Shown piece after piece: positions 52,525 through 61,303 of a stretch of 64,000 nt of DNA. This DNA is from Pontibacter populi. GTDB taxonomy: Bacteria > Bacteroidota > Bacteroidia > Cytophagales > Hymenobacteraceae. The notes beneath the pieces are model-generated. The model was not told the DNA's origin. It saw only the letters and a program-made list of their open reading frames with translations, and searched no databases. Location: positions 1,054,001 to 1,118,000 of the forward strand of contig NZ_JAHWXQ010000001.1 of NCBI RefSeq assembly GCF_019336435.1, in the 5' to 3' direction. Each line of letters starts with the position of its first letter. Positions within the stretch are counted from its first letter, which is position 1. The position numbers and the translations under genes are program-made.

Positions 52525-53508
52525 ATGAGTGAAATTTTGTTCGACGAAATTCCGTCTCTGGACTTAGCGGATTTTACGTCAGGTGACGCTGAAAGAAGGG
52601 CTCGATTTGTGAAGAAATTGGGTGATGCGTATCAGAATATAGGATTTATTGCCCTCCGTAACCATGGCCTGAGCGATGAGCTGACTGAAAGGCTGTATGC
52701 TGCTACTAAAAAGTTTTTTGCTTTACCTGATGAAGAAAAGCAGAAATATGAAATACCAGGATTAGCCGGGCAGCGTGGCTACGTAGGTAAGTTTAAAGAA
52801 AAAGCAAAAGGCTTTAACACCGGCGACTTAAAAGAGTTTTATCACGTTGGCCAGGAGCTAAGCGATATCCCGGACAACGACCCGATCAAAGAAGAATATC
52901 CTGAAAACGTTTTCCCAACGGAAGTACCGGAATTTAAAGACGCAACCTTAGAAGCTTACCGTAAACTGGAAACTGCCGGTAAAGAGGTGCTGCGTGCTAT
53001 TGCTATCCACCTGGGCCTGGAAGAGAATTACTTTGATGAGAAAGTGAAGTTCGGCAACAGCATTTTGCGTCCGATCCATTACTTCCCGATCGAGGACCCG
53101 GACAGCGTACCAGCCGATGCTGTACGTGCTGCTGAGCATGGCGACATTAACCTGATCACATTGCTGATGGGTGCCAGCGCCGATGGTCTGCAGGTACTAC
53201 GCCGCGATGGCCAGTGGATTCCGATTACGGCCCTGCCTGAGCAGGTAATTGTGAACGTTGGTGATATGTTAGCACGCCTAACCAATAATAAGCTGAAGTC
53301 TACCATTCACCGTGTGGTTAACCCGCCGCGCGAGCTGATGCATACTTCACGTTTCTCTATTCCGTTCTTTATGCACCCACGTTCCGAAATGGACCTTACC
53401 TGCCTGGAGAGCTGTATAGACGAGCAGAACCCGAAAGCGTACCCGGATGCCACAGCAGGTGAGTACCTGACCGAGCGTTTGATAGAACTTGGCCTTAAGA
53501 AAGCTTAA
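52525..53508 (+). CDS. Isopenicillin N synthase-family 2-oxoglutarate/Fe(II) oxygenase
   Basis: The 327-residue protein has the DIOX_N domain followed by the iron-binding motif HGDINLITLL, the distal His in KSTIHRVVNP, and the 2-oxoglutarate-type RFSIPFF motif. These are the landmarks of the IPNS/flavone synthase/GA-oxidase superfamily. Length and layout fit ordinary bacterial members annotated as isopenicillin N synthase-like oxygenases, whose substrates are mostly unknown. There is no nearby peptide synthetase, so a beta-lactam role is not indicated. Its spacing to chrA is short and includes a weak terminator. Confidence 0.85.
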   Translation: MSEILFDEIPSLDLADFTSGDAERRARFVKKLGDAYQNIGFIALRNHGLSDELTERLYAATKKFFALPDEEKQKYEIPGLAGQRGYVGKFKEKAKGFNTGDLKEFYHVGQELSDIPDNDPIKEEYPENVFPTEVPEFKDATLEAYRKLETAGKEVLRAIAIHLGLEENYFDEKVKFGNSILRPIHYFPIEDPDSVPADAVRAAEHGDINLITLLMGASADGLQVLRRDGQWIPITALPEQVIVNVGDMLARLTNNKLKSTIHRVVNPPRELMHTSRFSIPFFMHPRSEMDLTCLESCIDEQNPKAYPDATAGEYLTERLIELGLKKA

Positions 53509-53531
53509 GTATCAATATTTTGAAATATTTA

Positions 53532-53567
53532 AAAGAGAGATAGTTACAAGCTGTCTCTCTTTTTTTA
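53532..53567 (+). terminator. Terminator between the 2OG oxygenase and chrA
   Basis: AAAGAGAGA (53532-53540) pairs with TCTCTCTTT (53554-53562), and additional T residues follow. The loop contains ATAGTT. Confidence 0.7.
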
Positions 53568-53579
53568 TTTTTACCCCAT

Positions 53580-54749
53580 ATGAGCCTGCGCTACTACATC
53601 TTCCTGAAAGACGTGTTACTTCTTGCCCTTACTTCGTTTGGTGGGCCGCAGGCGCATATCGCGTTAATGTTTAAACTGCTTGTTGAAAAGCGCCGCTACC
53701 TCACCGATCAGGAACTGATAGAACTGAACGCCCTTTGCCAGATCCTGCCCGGTCCAACCTCCACACAAACTATAACAGCCATCGGCTTCCGGATCGGTGG
53801 CCCCAACCTGGCATACCTGACACTGCTCGTCTGGATAATGCCTGCCGCCACCATAATGGCACTTGCAGCCTTTGTTATTTCATACCTGCAGGAGAACAAC
53901 ATTTCGCTTCATTTCCTTCGAATCATCCTGCCTATGGCGGTTGGTTTTGTGGCCTATGCCGCCTGGAAGATAAGTGCAAAAGTGGTAAACACGAAAGTTG
54001 CGATTATGCTGATGGTAGTTTCGGCAGTCTTGTCGTATTTTTTCCGGTCGCCGTGGGTATACCCGTTGCTTTTAATTGCCGGTGGCGCCGTAACAGCCCT
54101 TCGCTTTAAACAGCATCCACAGGAGAAAGACAAACGCCTGCACATACAATGGGCTAACTTCATTCTGTATGTAGGTGTGTTTATTCTGGCTGCGGCGCTG
54201 GGTGGGGCCACCTCCTCGTTACCAGTCAGGTTGTTTGAGAACTTCTACCGTAACGGCAGCATGGTTTTTGGCGGCGGGCAGGTGCTGGTACCACTTATGT
54301 ACACGGAGTTTGTACAGTTTAAAGGCTACCTTACCGGTGAAGAGTTTCTGTCGGGTTACGCTATTGCACAGGCGCTGCCAGGGCCAACTTTCTCCTTCAC
54401 TGCTTTTGTAGGCAATCTGGCTATGCGCGAGTATGGCATAGCCGGCCAATTCTTAGGCTCGTTTGTAGCTACAGTAGGCATCTTTTTACCAGGCACTTTC
54501 CTTATCTTCTTTGTTATCCGTTTCTGGGAAGAGCTTAAAAAGTATAGAGTAGTGCGGGCATCTCTGGAAGGTATAAGTGCTGTTAGTTCCGGCATGGTAG
54601 TAGCCGCAGCTATTATGCTTTACCACCCTATCGATAATACCCTCCTTAACTTTGGTATAGTAGTAGCTACGTTTGCACTGCTGATGTTTACCAAGATTCC
54701 GGCTCCTGTTCTTATTCTTACGGGGTTATTACTGGGGTTTGTGTTGTAG
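53580..54749 (+). CDS. chrA: Chromate transporter (CHR family, two-domain form)
   Basis: The 389-residue membrane protein has two homologous halves, each with about five to six helices. The first half has LTSFGGPQAHIALM and CQILPGPTSTQTITAIGFRIGGP. The second has MVFGGGQVLVPLM and AQALPGPTFSFTAFVGNLA. These are the CHR duplicated motifs, and members export chromate or related anions. Chromate resistance is the known role, while many chromosomal members may serve other anions. The ATG follows the previous gene's terminator by 12 bases. Convergent with the four-gene operon downstream. Confidence 0.9.
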   Translation: MSLRYYIFLKDVLLLALTSFGGPQAHIALMFKLLVEKRRYLTDQELIELNALCQILPGPTSTQTITAIGFRIGGPNLAYLTLLVWIMPAATIMALAAFVISYLQENNISLHFLRIILPMAVGFVAYAAWKISAKVVNTKVAIMLMVVSAVLSYFFRSPWVYPLLLIAGGAVTALRFKQHPQEKDKRLHIQWANFILYVGVFILAAALGGATSSLPVRLFENFYRNGSMVFGGGQVLVPLMYTEFVQFKGYLTGEEFLSGYAIAQALPGPTFSFTAFVGNLAMREYGIAGQFLGSFVATVGIFLPGTFLIFFVIRFWEELKKYRVVRASLEGISAVSSGMVVAAAIMLYHPIDNTLLNFGIVVATFALLMFTKIPAPVLILTGLLLGFVL

Positions 54750-54767
54750 GGGCTTTCAGCGGTTTGG

Positions 54768-55163
54768 TTAGTTAAAATAAGCTGTCAGGAATGCAACACT
54801 CAAGTATGACCATAAGCAAGAGAACAGGACATGTACTATAGTTTCAAATCTTTTCCCCTCCCATAGTTCCGCCGAGTATCCAAAAAACTGAAAGTATAGC
54901 CTGATCATCCAAAACACAGCGAACCCCAACGATATTTTCTTTCCTAAGTCTGTTACGATAAGCTCATTGGCAGATGTAAGGCAAAGCAATCCCATTAAGA
55001 ATACAGTCAAAGCAATAAAGAATGTATGGGTAGTCATCATCTGCCTGTTTATCAGGCTTAATGGTTTAAGCTCTTCTACCCAATTAAAATACCGTGGAAA
55101 GATAATGTGCACCAACGCTAAGACAATCAGGATAGCACCAATAACTTTAAAGTGTAGCTCCAT
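54768..55163 (-). CDS. Four-helix membrane protein of unknown function
   Basis: The 131-residue protein has four membrane helices. It begins FKVIGAILIVLALVHIIFP and contains INRQMMTTHTFFIALTVFLMGLLCL. The His residues in helices 1 and 2 and a Gly in helix 4 could be functional. I do not recognise a family. It is the last of four genes whose ends overlap by 13-17 bases, so it is probably translated with the methyltransferase. Confidence 0.65.
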   Translation of the reverse strand: MELHFKVIGAILIVLALVHIIFPRYFNWVEELKPLSLINRQMMTTHTFFIALTVFLMGLLCLTSANELIVTDLGKKISLGFAVFWMIRLYFQFFGYSAELWEGKRFETIVHVLFSCLWSYLSVAFLTAYFN

Positions 55164-55908
55164 TTTTTCGTAGTTTGAATGTGGATATAAAGGGGGTGAT
55201 TTTTATTTCTCTATCAAGCAGCAAGCTTGCATTGCTAAATATGCGTGACCAGGATGCTTTTGAGTAAAAGTGGAGAAAGCCTATGTTGTAAGCAAAAAGG
55301 TTCGGAATATCCCGTAAATGTTCTGTTATATATATTTTACCAGTAGGCTTAAGAACCCTATGCAGCTCTTGAAAGAAATTAAGCCTCTCGGTTGTATCCC
55401 GAATCTCATGGGCAGCCATAAAAACAAAAATCATATCAGCAGAGTTATTCGACAAAGGCAGCTGACTTGTAACTATTTGCATGGCGCCATCAACTGGCAA
55501 ATAAGCTTTCCTGGCACGTTTGATAGATACTTCCGTGTGCCTGGCAGGATCATAGAAATCCATAACTATAAAGTCTGAATTAGGATACCTATTTTTTAGA
55601 TTGGCACTTGTTTCATCAAATCCTGCATGTATGTTTACAACAAGGCCCTCATCTTCTAGCCCGGCTTCCGCCCAAGTCAGATCATAAAGGCCGGATAAAT
55701 CATAGACATATAGGGAGACTAACAGCGATACTGAAGTTGAAACAGTGGTGGCACCCGCAGTAATGTAGCTAAGCATTGAAAGCGGCTGTTCTGCAAAACC
55801 AGCAATTAGAAGCAATAACAATACAACCCCAGTAGCTACCACATAAAAGTGCCAGTTGAAGCGAATGATGTTAGTAACGCCCTGTAAGGGTTTCCTTACT
55901 CTTCCCAT
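55147..55908 (-). CDS. Membrane-anchored class I methyltransferase-like protein
   Basis: The 253-residue protein starts with two membrane helices (about 20-40 and 45-70), followed by a soluble Rossmann-type methyltransferase domain. The later motifs are clear: SADMIFVFMAAHEIRD, the FFQELHRVLKPTGKIYITEH segment and a final strand-helix. Motif I, normally with a GxGxG loop, reads VVNIHAGFDETSANL, which lacks the Gly pattern. SAM binding is thus uncertain. Both ends overlap neighbouring genes. Inferred substrate would be membrane-near, but that is speculation. Confidence 0.7.
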   Translation of the reverse strand: MGRVRKPLQGVTNIIRFNWHFYVVATGVVLLLLLIAGFAEQPLSMLSYITAGATTVSTSVSLLVSLYVYDLSGLYDLTWAEAGLEDEGLVVNIHAGFDETSANLKNRYPNSDFIVMDFYDPARHTEVSIKRARKAYLPVDGAMQIVTSQLPLSNNSADMIFVFMAAHEIRDTTERLNFFQELHRVLKPTGKIYITEHLRDIPNLFAYNIGFLHFYSKASWSRIFSNASLLLDREIKITPFISTFKLRKNGATL

Positions 55909-56636
55909 TTTTCTATTCTGCCCTTCTTCCAGTAGTATGGAATGTTATGAATGATAAATGCATTTGCCAGCACCTTATTTTTAAACTCCGGTGTGTTCAG
56001 AAAAGAGAAACTATAGTCTATAATATTTAATGGTTGGGGCACCCAGTTCTGTCTGACTCCCTCAATTATAAGGACATCTTTTGTTGCAGAGTTATAGGTA
56101 AATGTAAAAGGTAAGGGCCCTGCAAAACGTCTTGCTTCTTTCCAGTCGGCAAACGGTGAAGTTGCAGGCAGAGAAGCGGCCTCATCTTCACCAGTAAACA
56201 GTATTCTGAAACCCGAGCCGCGTGAACTAATCTCCTTTGTGTTTTCATGCTTGGTACTGTTGACATCAGTAGTTGTATAGTTGTAATGTGTAAAGAGATC
56301 ACCCATTATTTCCATTTTCTTTTTATCGGTTTCAGACTTAAGAATATAGAGTCCGCGAAGCCGACGGCCACTTTTATTGGTGTATCTCACAAAGACTCTG
56401 TAGCCGATCAGGAAAAAATCATTCCCTAAGAACGCTGGAAATCCTTTTGGGCGCAGGTTCTTTGTCTGCACCATAGCCACTGCAACAAATGCCCACTTAT
56501 CATTAAAAGTATCTAATTGAAGGCATTCAGGAATAAGGCCTTGTAATTGCTCTTTAGGAATAGCAAAAGTCAGCACCATAGAACTTTTAAAAAATGCTTC
56601 TACAGCAAAAGGGTGATTTTTAAGTGATGAGAGCAT
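55896..56636 (-). CDS. DUF2071/YqjF-like protein
   Basis: The 246-residue soluble protein has the pattern of the DUF2071 (YqjF) family, related in fold to acetoacetate decarboxylase. It shows LVLTFAIPKEQLQGLIPECLQLDTFNDKWAFVAVAMVQT near the start, and ends in the conserved NIDYSFSFLNTPEFKNKVL-like segment. No catalytic lysine can be assigned confidently. The gene overlaps the DoxX-like gene upstream by 17 bases and the methyltransferase-like gene downstream by 13 bases. Confidence 0.7.
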   Translation of the reverse strand: MLSSLKNHPFAVEAFFKSSMVLTFAIPKEQLQGLIPECLQLDTFNDKWAFVAVAMVQTKNLRPKGFPAFLGNDFFLIGYRVFVRYTNKSGRRLRGLYILKSETDKKKMEIMGDLFTHYNYTTTDVNSTKHENTKEISSRGSGFRILFTGEDEAASLPATSPFADWKEARRFAGPLPFTFTYNSATKDVLIIEGVRQNWVPQPLNIIDYSFSFLNTPEFKNKVLANAFIIHNIPYYWKKGRIEKWEE

Positions 56637-57027
56637 TTTTTGTTTGTAAAATCTGCCTTCTGTTCAGAATAAATTCATTGTAGTAGATAACAACTATAAA
56701 TAATAAGGCAAAGAGGATGTTAAGTCTGCCCCATAGCAACAGCTCAGGAACCAGGGAAAACTCAAGAATATTCATTGTTGCCACTACTGCAATTTGTAAA
56801 ACAGCATTCAACCTCGCTCTTATACCGCTTAGCACCCAAACAGCCATTCCAACTTCAGCAAATCCGATCAGTAAAATCAGCTGTCGGGAAAAGTCACTCC
56901 CTAAAATCTCTGCTACAATTTGCTCATGCCTGTTTACCATATCCAGCACTTTACAAAACAGGCCATTAATCAGCCAGACTGTTGCAATAGCAAAGTTTAA
57001 TGTCGTATGGATGTATCGGTAATTCAT
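56620..57027 (-). CDS. DoxX-like membrane protein
   Basis: The 135-residue protein has four membrane helices. MNYRYIHTTLNFAIATVWLINGLFCKVL and the second half (RQLILLIGFAEVGMAVWVLSGIR) match DoxX-like small membrane proteins. These are sometimes linked to thiosulfate oxidation or redox work, but no such gene lies near. I place the start at 57027. The frame is open to an ATG at 57060 and both lack a Shine-Dalgarno. It is the first gene of the four-gene overlapping operon. Confidence 0.65.
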   Translation of the reverse strand: MNYRYIHTTLNFAIATVWLINGLFCKVLDMVNRHEQIVAEILGSDFSRQLILLIGFAEVGMAVWVLSGIRARLNAVLQIAVVATMNILEFSLVPELLLWGRLNILFALLFIVVIYYNEFILNRRQILQTKNALIT

Positions 57028-57117
57028 CAGAGGCTTTTGCGGAAAACAATATATAATCATTCAGCTATTACAATATAGTAAGTTGAGATCGTTTTGCCTA
57101 AACTCTAACTTACAAAA

Positions 57118-57142
57118 AAAGGCCACTTTTAAAGTGGCCTTT
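57118..57142 (-). terminator. Terminator of rfbA
   Basis: AAAGGCCACTTT (57118-57129) pairs with AAAGTGGCCTTT (57131-57142), a nearly perfect palindrome with minimal loop, seven bases beyond the rfbA stop. Confidence 0.75.
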
Positions 57143-57149
57143 CTATCGT

Positions 57150-58019
57150 TTAACGCTTCTCTTTCAACATCCGGAGCAGGTAGTCCCCATAGCCGCTTTT
57201 GCGCAGTGGTTCGGCAACCTGCTGCAGCTGCTCGTCTGAGATAAAGCCCATGCGCCAGGCTACTTCTTCGATGCAGCCGATCTTCAGGCCTTGCCGCTCT
57301 TCTATGACCTGTACAAAGGTAGCAGCCTGCATCAGCGACTGAATGGTGCCCGTATCCAGCCAGGCGGTCCCGCGATCCAGGATGCCTACTTTTAACTTCC
57401 CACGACGCAGGTATTCTTTGTTCACATCGGTTATCTCGTACTCCCCACGCGGGCTTGGCTTCAGGCTTTTGGCGATTTCCACTACCTCGTTGTCGTAAAA
57501 GTACAGGCCAGGCACGGCGTAGTTGCTTTTTGGCTGCTGCGGCTTTTCTTCTATCGAGATAACGTTATTATCACCGTCAAACGCTACCACCCCATAGCGC
57601 TCCGGGTCGTGCACGTGGTAGGCGTATACCACACCGCCATCGGGGTTGTTGTTGGCCTGCAGTTGCTTGCTCATACCCGAGCCGTAAAATATGTTATCGC
57701 CCAGCACCAGCGCCACTTTGTCGCTGCCGATAAACTCCTCTCCTATCACAAAGGCCTGCGCCAGTCCGTTTGGTACTTGTTGTACCTTATAGCTAAACTT
57801 ACAGCCAATCTGTGAGCCATCTCCTAAAAGACGCTCAAACATTGGCAGGTCGTGTGGGGTGGAGATGATCAGGATTTCACGGATACCGGCCAGCATCAGC
57901 GTCGAGAGCGGATAATAGATCATCGGCTTGTCATACACCGGCATCAGCTGCTTGCTCACAGCCAGGGTAAGCGGGTGAAGTCTGGTTCCGGAGCCCCCGG
58001 CAAGTATAATTCCTTTCAT
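57150..58019 (-). CDS. rfbA: Glucose-1-phosphate thymidylyltransferase
   Basis: The 289-residue enzyme forms dTDP-glucose from dTTP and glucose 1-phosphate. It begins [18 protein letters not shown], the nucleotide loop, and contains [13 protein letters not shown] and the [12 protein letters not shown] segment. Length is standard. It is transcribed in the same direction as rfbB and galE, with rfbB about 105 bases upstream. It lies between a low-complexity spacer and a strong terminator. Confidence 0.97.
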   Translation of the reverse strand: MKGIILAGGSGTRLHPLTLAVSKQLMPVYDKPMIYYPLSTLMLAGIREILIISTPHDLPMFERLLGDGSQIGCKFSYKVQQVPNGLAQAFVIGEEFIGSDKVALVLGDNIFYGSGMSKQLQANNNPDGGVVYAYHVHDPERYGVVAFDGDNNVISIEEKPQQPKSNYAVPGLYFYDNEVVEIAKSLKPSPRGEYEITDVNKEYLRRGKLKVGILDRGTAWLDTGTIQSLMQAATFVQVIEERQGLKIGCIEEVAWRMGFISDEQLQQVAEPLRKSGYGDYLLRMLKEKR

Positions 58020-58023
58020 GTGT

Positions 58024-58120
58024 TTAATGGCTTAATTTCTACATGGTTAAATTGTTAAATAGCTATTCGTTTCTACTTCCGCAGATCAACAATTAAGCAA
58101 TCAAACAATTTAACAATTGC
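58024..58120. repeat. Low-complexity spacer between rfbB and rfbA
   Basis: The spacer contains words like ACATGGTTAAATTGTTAAATAGC, GATCAACAATTAAGCAATC and AACAATTTAACAATTGC. These resemble those before the TTG-started aldehyde dehydrogenase and near 4905. The rfbA gene starts with ATG. Confidence 0.55.
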
Positions 58121-58124
58121 CGCT

Positions 58125-59174
58125 TTAGCGGCGCTCGTACTGTTCCTGATAGTAGTGTGTATAGTTGCCGCTGGTTACATGTTCGAGCCACTCGGTGTTT
58201 TCAAGGTACCAGTCCACGGTTTTGCTCAGGCCTTCTTCAAAAGTAACGGATGGTTTCCAGCCCAGTTCATTTACCAGTTTGCTGGAATCAATCGCGTAGC
58301 GCAGATCATGGCCGGCACGGTCTTTTACAAACGTTATCAGCTTGCGAGAGTGGCCATTTTCCCGGCCTAGCTTCTCGTCCATCACATCGCACAGCAGCTC
58401 TATCAGGTCCAGGTTCTTCCATTCGTTTATGCCGCCGATATTATAAGTATCACCTACCTTGCCTTCGTGGAAGATCACGTCAATGGCACGGGCATGGTCC
58501 AGCACATAAAGCCAGTCGCGCACGTTTTCGCCTTTGCCGTATACGGGCACCGGGCGCTCATTTTTGATGTTGTTGATGGCCAGCGGGATCAGCTTCTCAG
58601 GAAAGTGATTGGGGCCATAGTTGTTGGAGCAGTTCGAGATTTTAATAGGCAAGCCATAGGTGTGGTACCAGGCTCTGACAAAATGATCGGAACTGGCTTT
58701 GGAGGCTGAATAAGGTGAGCGCGGATCATACGGTGTTTCTTCCGTGAACAACCCATCTTCGCCAAGCGAGCCATAAACTTCGTCGGTGGAGATGTGGTAG
58801 AACAGGTGCTTGTCCAGATCATCTGCCCAATGCTTTTTAGCTGCATGCAGCAGGTTTACGGTGCCGATTACATTGGTCTGCACAAAAGCAAGCGGGTCGG
58901 CAATCGAGCGGTCTACGTGCGATTCGGCTGCCAGGTGAATGACGGCATCAAACTTATAGTCAGAAAAAATCTCTTCCAGGTACGCCGCATCGGTAATGTC
59001 GCCTTTCAGGAAGGTATAGTTCTCAAACTCTTCAACATCCGACAGATTTTCCAGGTTGCCCGCGTACGTGAGCTTATCCAGGTTGTAGATCTGGTAATTG
59101 GGGTACTTGGTGACAAACAACCGCACCACATGCGAGCCAATAAAACCTGCTCCCCCTGTTATTAATAGCCTCAT
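58125..59174 (-). CDS. rfbB: dTDP-glucose 4,6-dehydratase
   Basis: The 349-residue SDR enzyme has the NAD loop TGGAGFIGSHVVR near the N-terminus, the HLAAESHVDRS motif and the STDEVYG and YSASKA(SSDH) segments of the extended SDR catalytic site. It converts dTDP-glucose to dTDP-4-keto-6-deoxyglucose. The start at 59174 is adopted because the conserved domain begins MRLLITGGAG; an ATG at 59225 would overlap galE. The galE stop lies one base before this start, so the two are tightly coupled. No rfbC or rfbD is in the window. Confidence 0.96.
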   Translation of the reverse strand: MRLLITGGAGFIGSHVVRLFVTKYPNYQIYNLDKLTYAGNLENLSDVEEFENYTFLKGDITDAAYLEEIFSDYKFDAVIHLAAESHVDRSIADPLAFVQTNVIGTVNLLHAAKKHWADDLDKHLFYHISTDEVYGSLGEDGLFTEETPYDPRSPYSASKASSDHFVRAWYHTYGLPIKISNCSNNYGPNHFPEKLIPLAINNIKNERPVPVYGKGENVRDWLYVLDHARAIDVIFHEGKVGDTYNIGGINEWKNLDLIELLCDVMDEKLGRENGHSRKLITFVKDRAGHDLRYAIDSSKLVNELGWKPSVTFEEGLSKTVDWYLENTEWLEHVTSGNYTHYYQEQYERR

Positions 59175-59175
59175 A

Positions 59176-60210
59176 TTATAAGTTTGCTTTAGTGTTCTGT
59201 AAATGTAGTTGCCAGTCCCAGGCACTTTTCATAGCTTGTTCCAGGGTACTGTTGGTTTTAAATCCTAATTCTTCCGTGGCCTTGGTTACATCAGCATATA
59301 TTTTAGGTATATCGCCTGGGCGTCGCGGGCCAATTTTATAGTTTAGTTTTACACCGGTAGCACGCTCAAAAGCATGTATAGCTTCCAGAACTGTATTGCC
59401 TTGGCCGGTGCCCACATTGAACAACTCAATAGCATCGGCTTTATTTTGCAGAAGTCGCTCAATGGCTACCACATGGGCTTTTGCTAGGTCTACTACATAC
59501 ACGTAGTCCCTAATGCAGGTTCCGTCCGGAGTATCATAATCATCCCCGAAAACAGTGATCTGCTCACGTATGCCGGCAGCGGTTTGCGTAATAAAGGGCA
59601 CCAGGTTGTTTGGGACGCCTAAAGGCAGTTCGCCGATTTGGGCAGATGGGTGCGCGCCGATCGGGTTGAAGTAGCGCAGCGCTATGCTTTTAATGTTGCT
59701 GTTTCCGCTGTTTGCCAGATCCGTTAGAATCTCTTCGCAAACTTTTTTGCTGTTGCCGTAAGGCGAGTTAGCTTTCTGCACAGGCGTTTGCTCGGTTACC
59801 GGCAATTGCTCCGGTATGCCATACACCGTGCACGACGAAGAAAATACCAGCTTTTGTACATCAAACTCCTTCATTACCTGCAACAGCGTTACCAGGGAGC
59901 CCACGTTGTTGTGGTAGTACATCAACGGCTTCTCTACCGATTCTCCTACGGCCTTGTAAGCTGCAAAATGAATAACGCCTACTATGTTCTGCTCCTGCTC
60001 AAACACGTTGCCTAGCGCTGCGGCATCAGTACAGTCAATACGGTGGCATTTAACCTCTTGTCCGAGTATGGCTTTTATGCCCTCCAGCGAGCGCTCTTCC
60101 GAGTTCGAAAAATTATCAACTATAACCGGATCGTACCCTGCCTGCTGCAACTCCACTACTGTATGTGAGCCTATGTAGCCGGCCCCACCTGTCACTAAGA
60201 TCTTCTGCAT
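59176..60210 (-). CDS. galE: UDP-glucose 4-epimerase
   Basis: The 344-residue enzyme interconverts UDP-glucose and UDP-galactose. It has the NAD loop GGAGYIGSHTV, HFAAYKAVGESVEKPL, SSSCTVYG and the YGNSKK catalytic motif. The C-terminal region with RRPGDIPKIYADVTKA is typical of GalE. It is the first gene of an apparent galE-rfbB-rfbA operon for surface polysaccharide sugar nucleotides. Confidence 0.95.
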   Translation of the reverse strand: MQKILVTGGAGYIGSHTVVELQQAGYDPVIVDNFSNSEERSLEGIKAILGQEVKCHRIDCTDAAALGNVFEQEQNIVGVIHFAAYKAVGESVEKPLMYYHNNVGSLVTLLQVMKEFDVQKLVFSSSCTVYGIPEQLPVTEQTPVQKANSPYGNSKKVCEEILTDLANSGNSNIKSIALRYFNPIGAHPSAQIGELPLGVPNNLVPFITQTAAGIREQITVFGDDYDTPDGTCIRDYVYVVDLAKAHVVAIERLLQNKADAIELFNVGTGQGNTVLEAIHAFERATGVKLNYKIGPRRPGDIPKIYADVTKATEELGFKTNSTLEQAMKSAWDWQLHLQNTKANL

Positions 60211-60290
60211 ATTTATATCTGATCAACTCCAAGGCTGACGTTTATACTTATGTTGGGTTATACTTTGTAAAGTTACAATATTCTTCCTAA

Positions 60291-61145
60291 TCATCTAACA
60301 GCGCGTACCATACGGTCTTTCCCAAACAGGTCCTGTACTACCTTCGCTTCCGCAAAACTGGCTTTCAACAACACGGCACAGGTTTCAGGCCCATAACGTT
60401 CGTTTATCTCGAAGTATAGTTTGCCGCCTGGCTTCAGTAAACTATAGCCAACTATAGCAATGCGCTTGTAGAACTTTAAAGGGTCAGTGTCAGGCACAAA
60501 AAGGGCGAGGTGTGGTTCGTAATCCAGCACGTTGGCGCGCATTAGTTCCTGTTCTTCTTCCAGCACATATGGCGGATTGCTGGTGATAATGTCCAGCGAG
60601 GCGGGAGCTATAGTTTGTACATCGTCAAAAATATCCTGGTGCAGCCAATGTATAGTTTGGTTATAGTTTGCGGCATTAACCTTAGCCACTTCCAGCGCAC
60701 CTTCCGATACTTCTAGTCCATAAACTGCCTCGGTTTTCAGGTTTTCAGCTAACGCAATAGGTATACAGCCGCTGCCGGTGCAGATATCCAGTATCTTTAA
60801 ATCCTGCTGATTCCGATGTTCTTTTATCACCAGATCAACCAACTCTTCGGTTTCAGGACGCGGAATAAGTACGTTTTGGTTTACCTGCAGCTCCAATCCG
60901 AAGAAGTGCGCTACGCCCAGCACATACTGCAGCGGCTCATGCAGTAGGAGGCGGTCAACTATAGTTTGCAGTTGTTGCTGCTGCTCTATAGTTATTTCCT
61001 GCTGCTGGTTTAAGCTCAGCTGCACGCGGTTTTGTTGAAGCACATGCTCCAATACCTGTTGTGCCATGGCTCCTGCTTCCTGCTCAGGGTAAACCCCGGA
61101 AAGCTGCTGTTTTATAGTTTGCGATATCTGCTGAATAATGGCCAC
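60291..61145 (-). CDS. prmC: Peptide chain release factor N5-glutamine methyltransferase
   Basis: The 284-residue enzyme methylates the Gln of the GGQ motif in release factors RF1 and RF2. The SAM-binding segment DICTGSGC lies at 120-127, the catalytic NPPY at 190-193, and the N-terminal part has PLQYVLG and the RPETEEL motif. An N-terminal Gln-rich helical region precedes it. Length is standard. The next genes are unrelated. It is divergent from ribD. Confidence 0.96.
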   Translation of the reverse strand: MAIIQQISQTIKQQLSGVYPEQEAGAMAQQVLEHVLQQNRVQLSLNQQQEITIEQQQQLQTIVDRLLLHEPLQYVLGVAHFFGLELQVNQNVLIPRPETEELVDLVIKEHRNQQDLKILDICTGSGCIPIALAENLKTEAVYGLEVSEGALEVAKVNAANYNQTIHWLHQDIFDDVQTIAPASLDIITSNPPYVLEEEQELMRANVLDYEPHLALFVPDTDPLKFYKRIAIVGYSLLKPGGKLYFEINERYGPETCAVLLKASFAEAKVVQDLFGKDRMVRAVR

Positions 61146-61166
61146 GGCTTTTTCTGTTGATTTAGG

Positions 61167-61174
61167 TATCTTTG
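61167..61174 (+). promoter_or_regulatory. Candidate -7 element for ribD
   Basis: TATCTTTG matches TAnnTTTG exactly. A TTTTT run is upstream, but no TTTG at proper distance. It lies 130 bases before the TTG start of ribD. Confidence 0.3.
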
Positions 61175-61260
61175 CAAAAATAAGGTTTAAGATTTGAAGA
61201 AGTAGAAATCTGGAGATGTGCAGATGAATTTATCTCCTAACTCAAGACGCAAAAGATGGC

Positions 61261-61303
61261 GTCTCTACAACTTTCTAACCTTCTAATTTTTTAACTTTCT
61301 AAC
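61261..61303 (+). repeat. Low-complexity AACTTTCTAAC tract before a TTG start
   Basis: ACAACTTTCTAACCTTC and TTTAACTTTCTAAC units run into the TTG start of ribD. They resemble the tract at 21326-21366. Confidence 0.65.

Noticed and set aside
52525-53508. Calling the oxygenase a beta-lactam biosynthesis enzyme
   Set aside because: No NRPS or acyltransferase gene is nearby, and most bacterial members of this superfamily have unrelated substrates.
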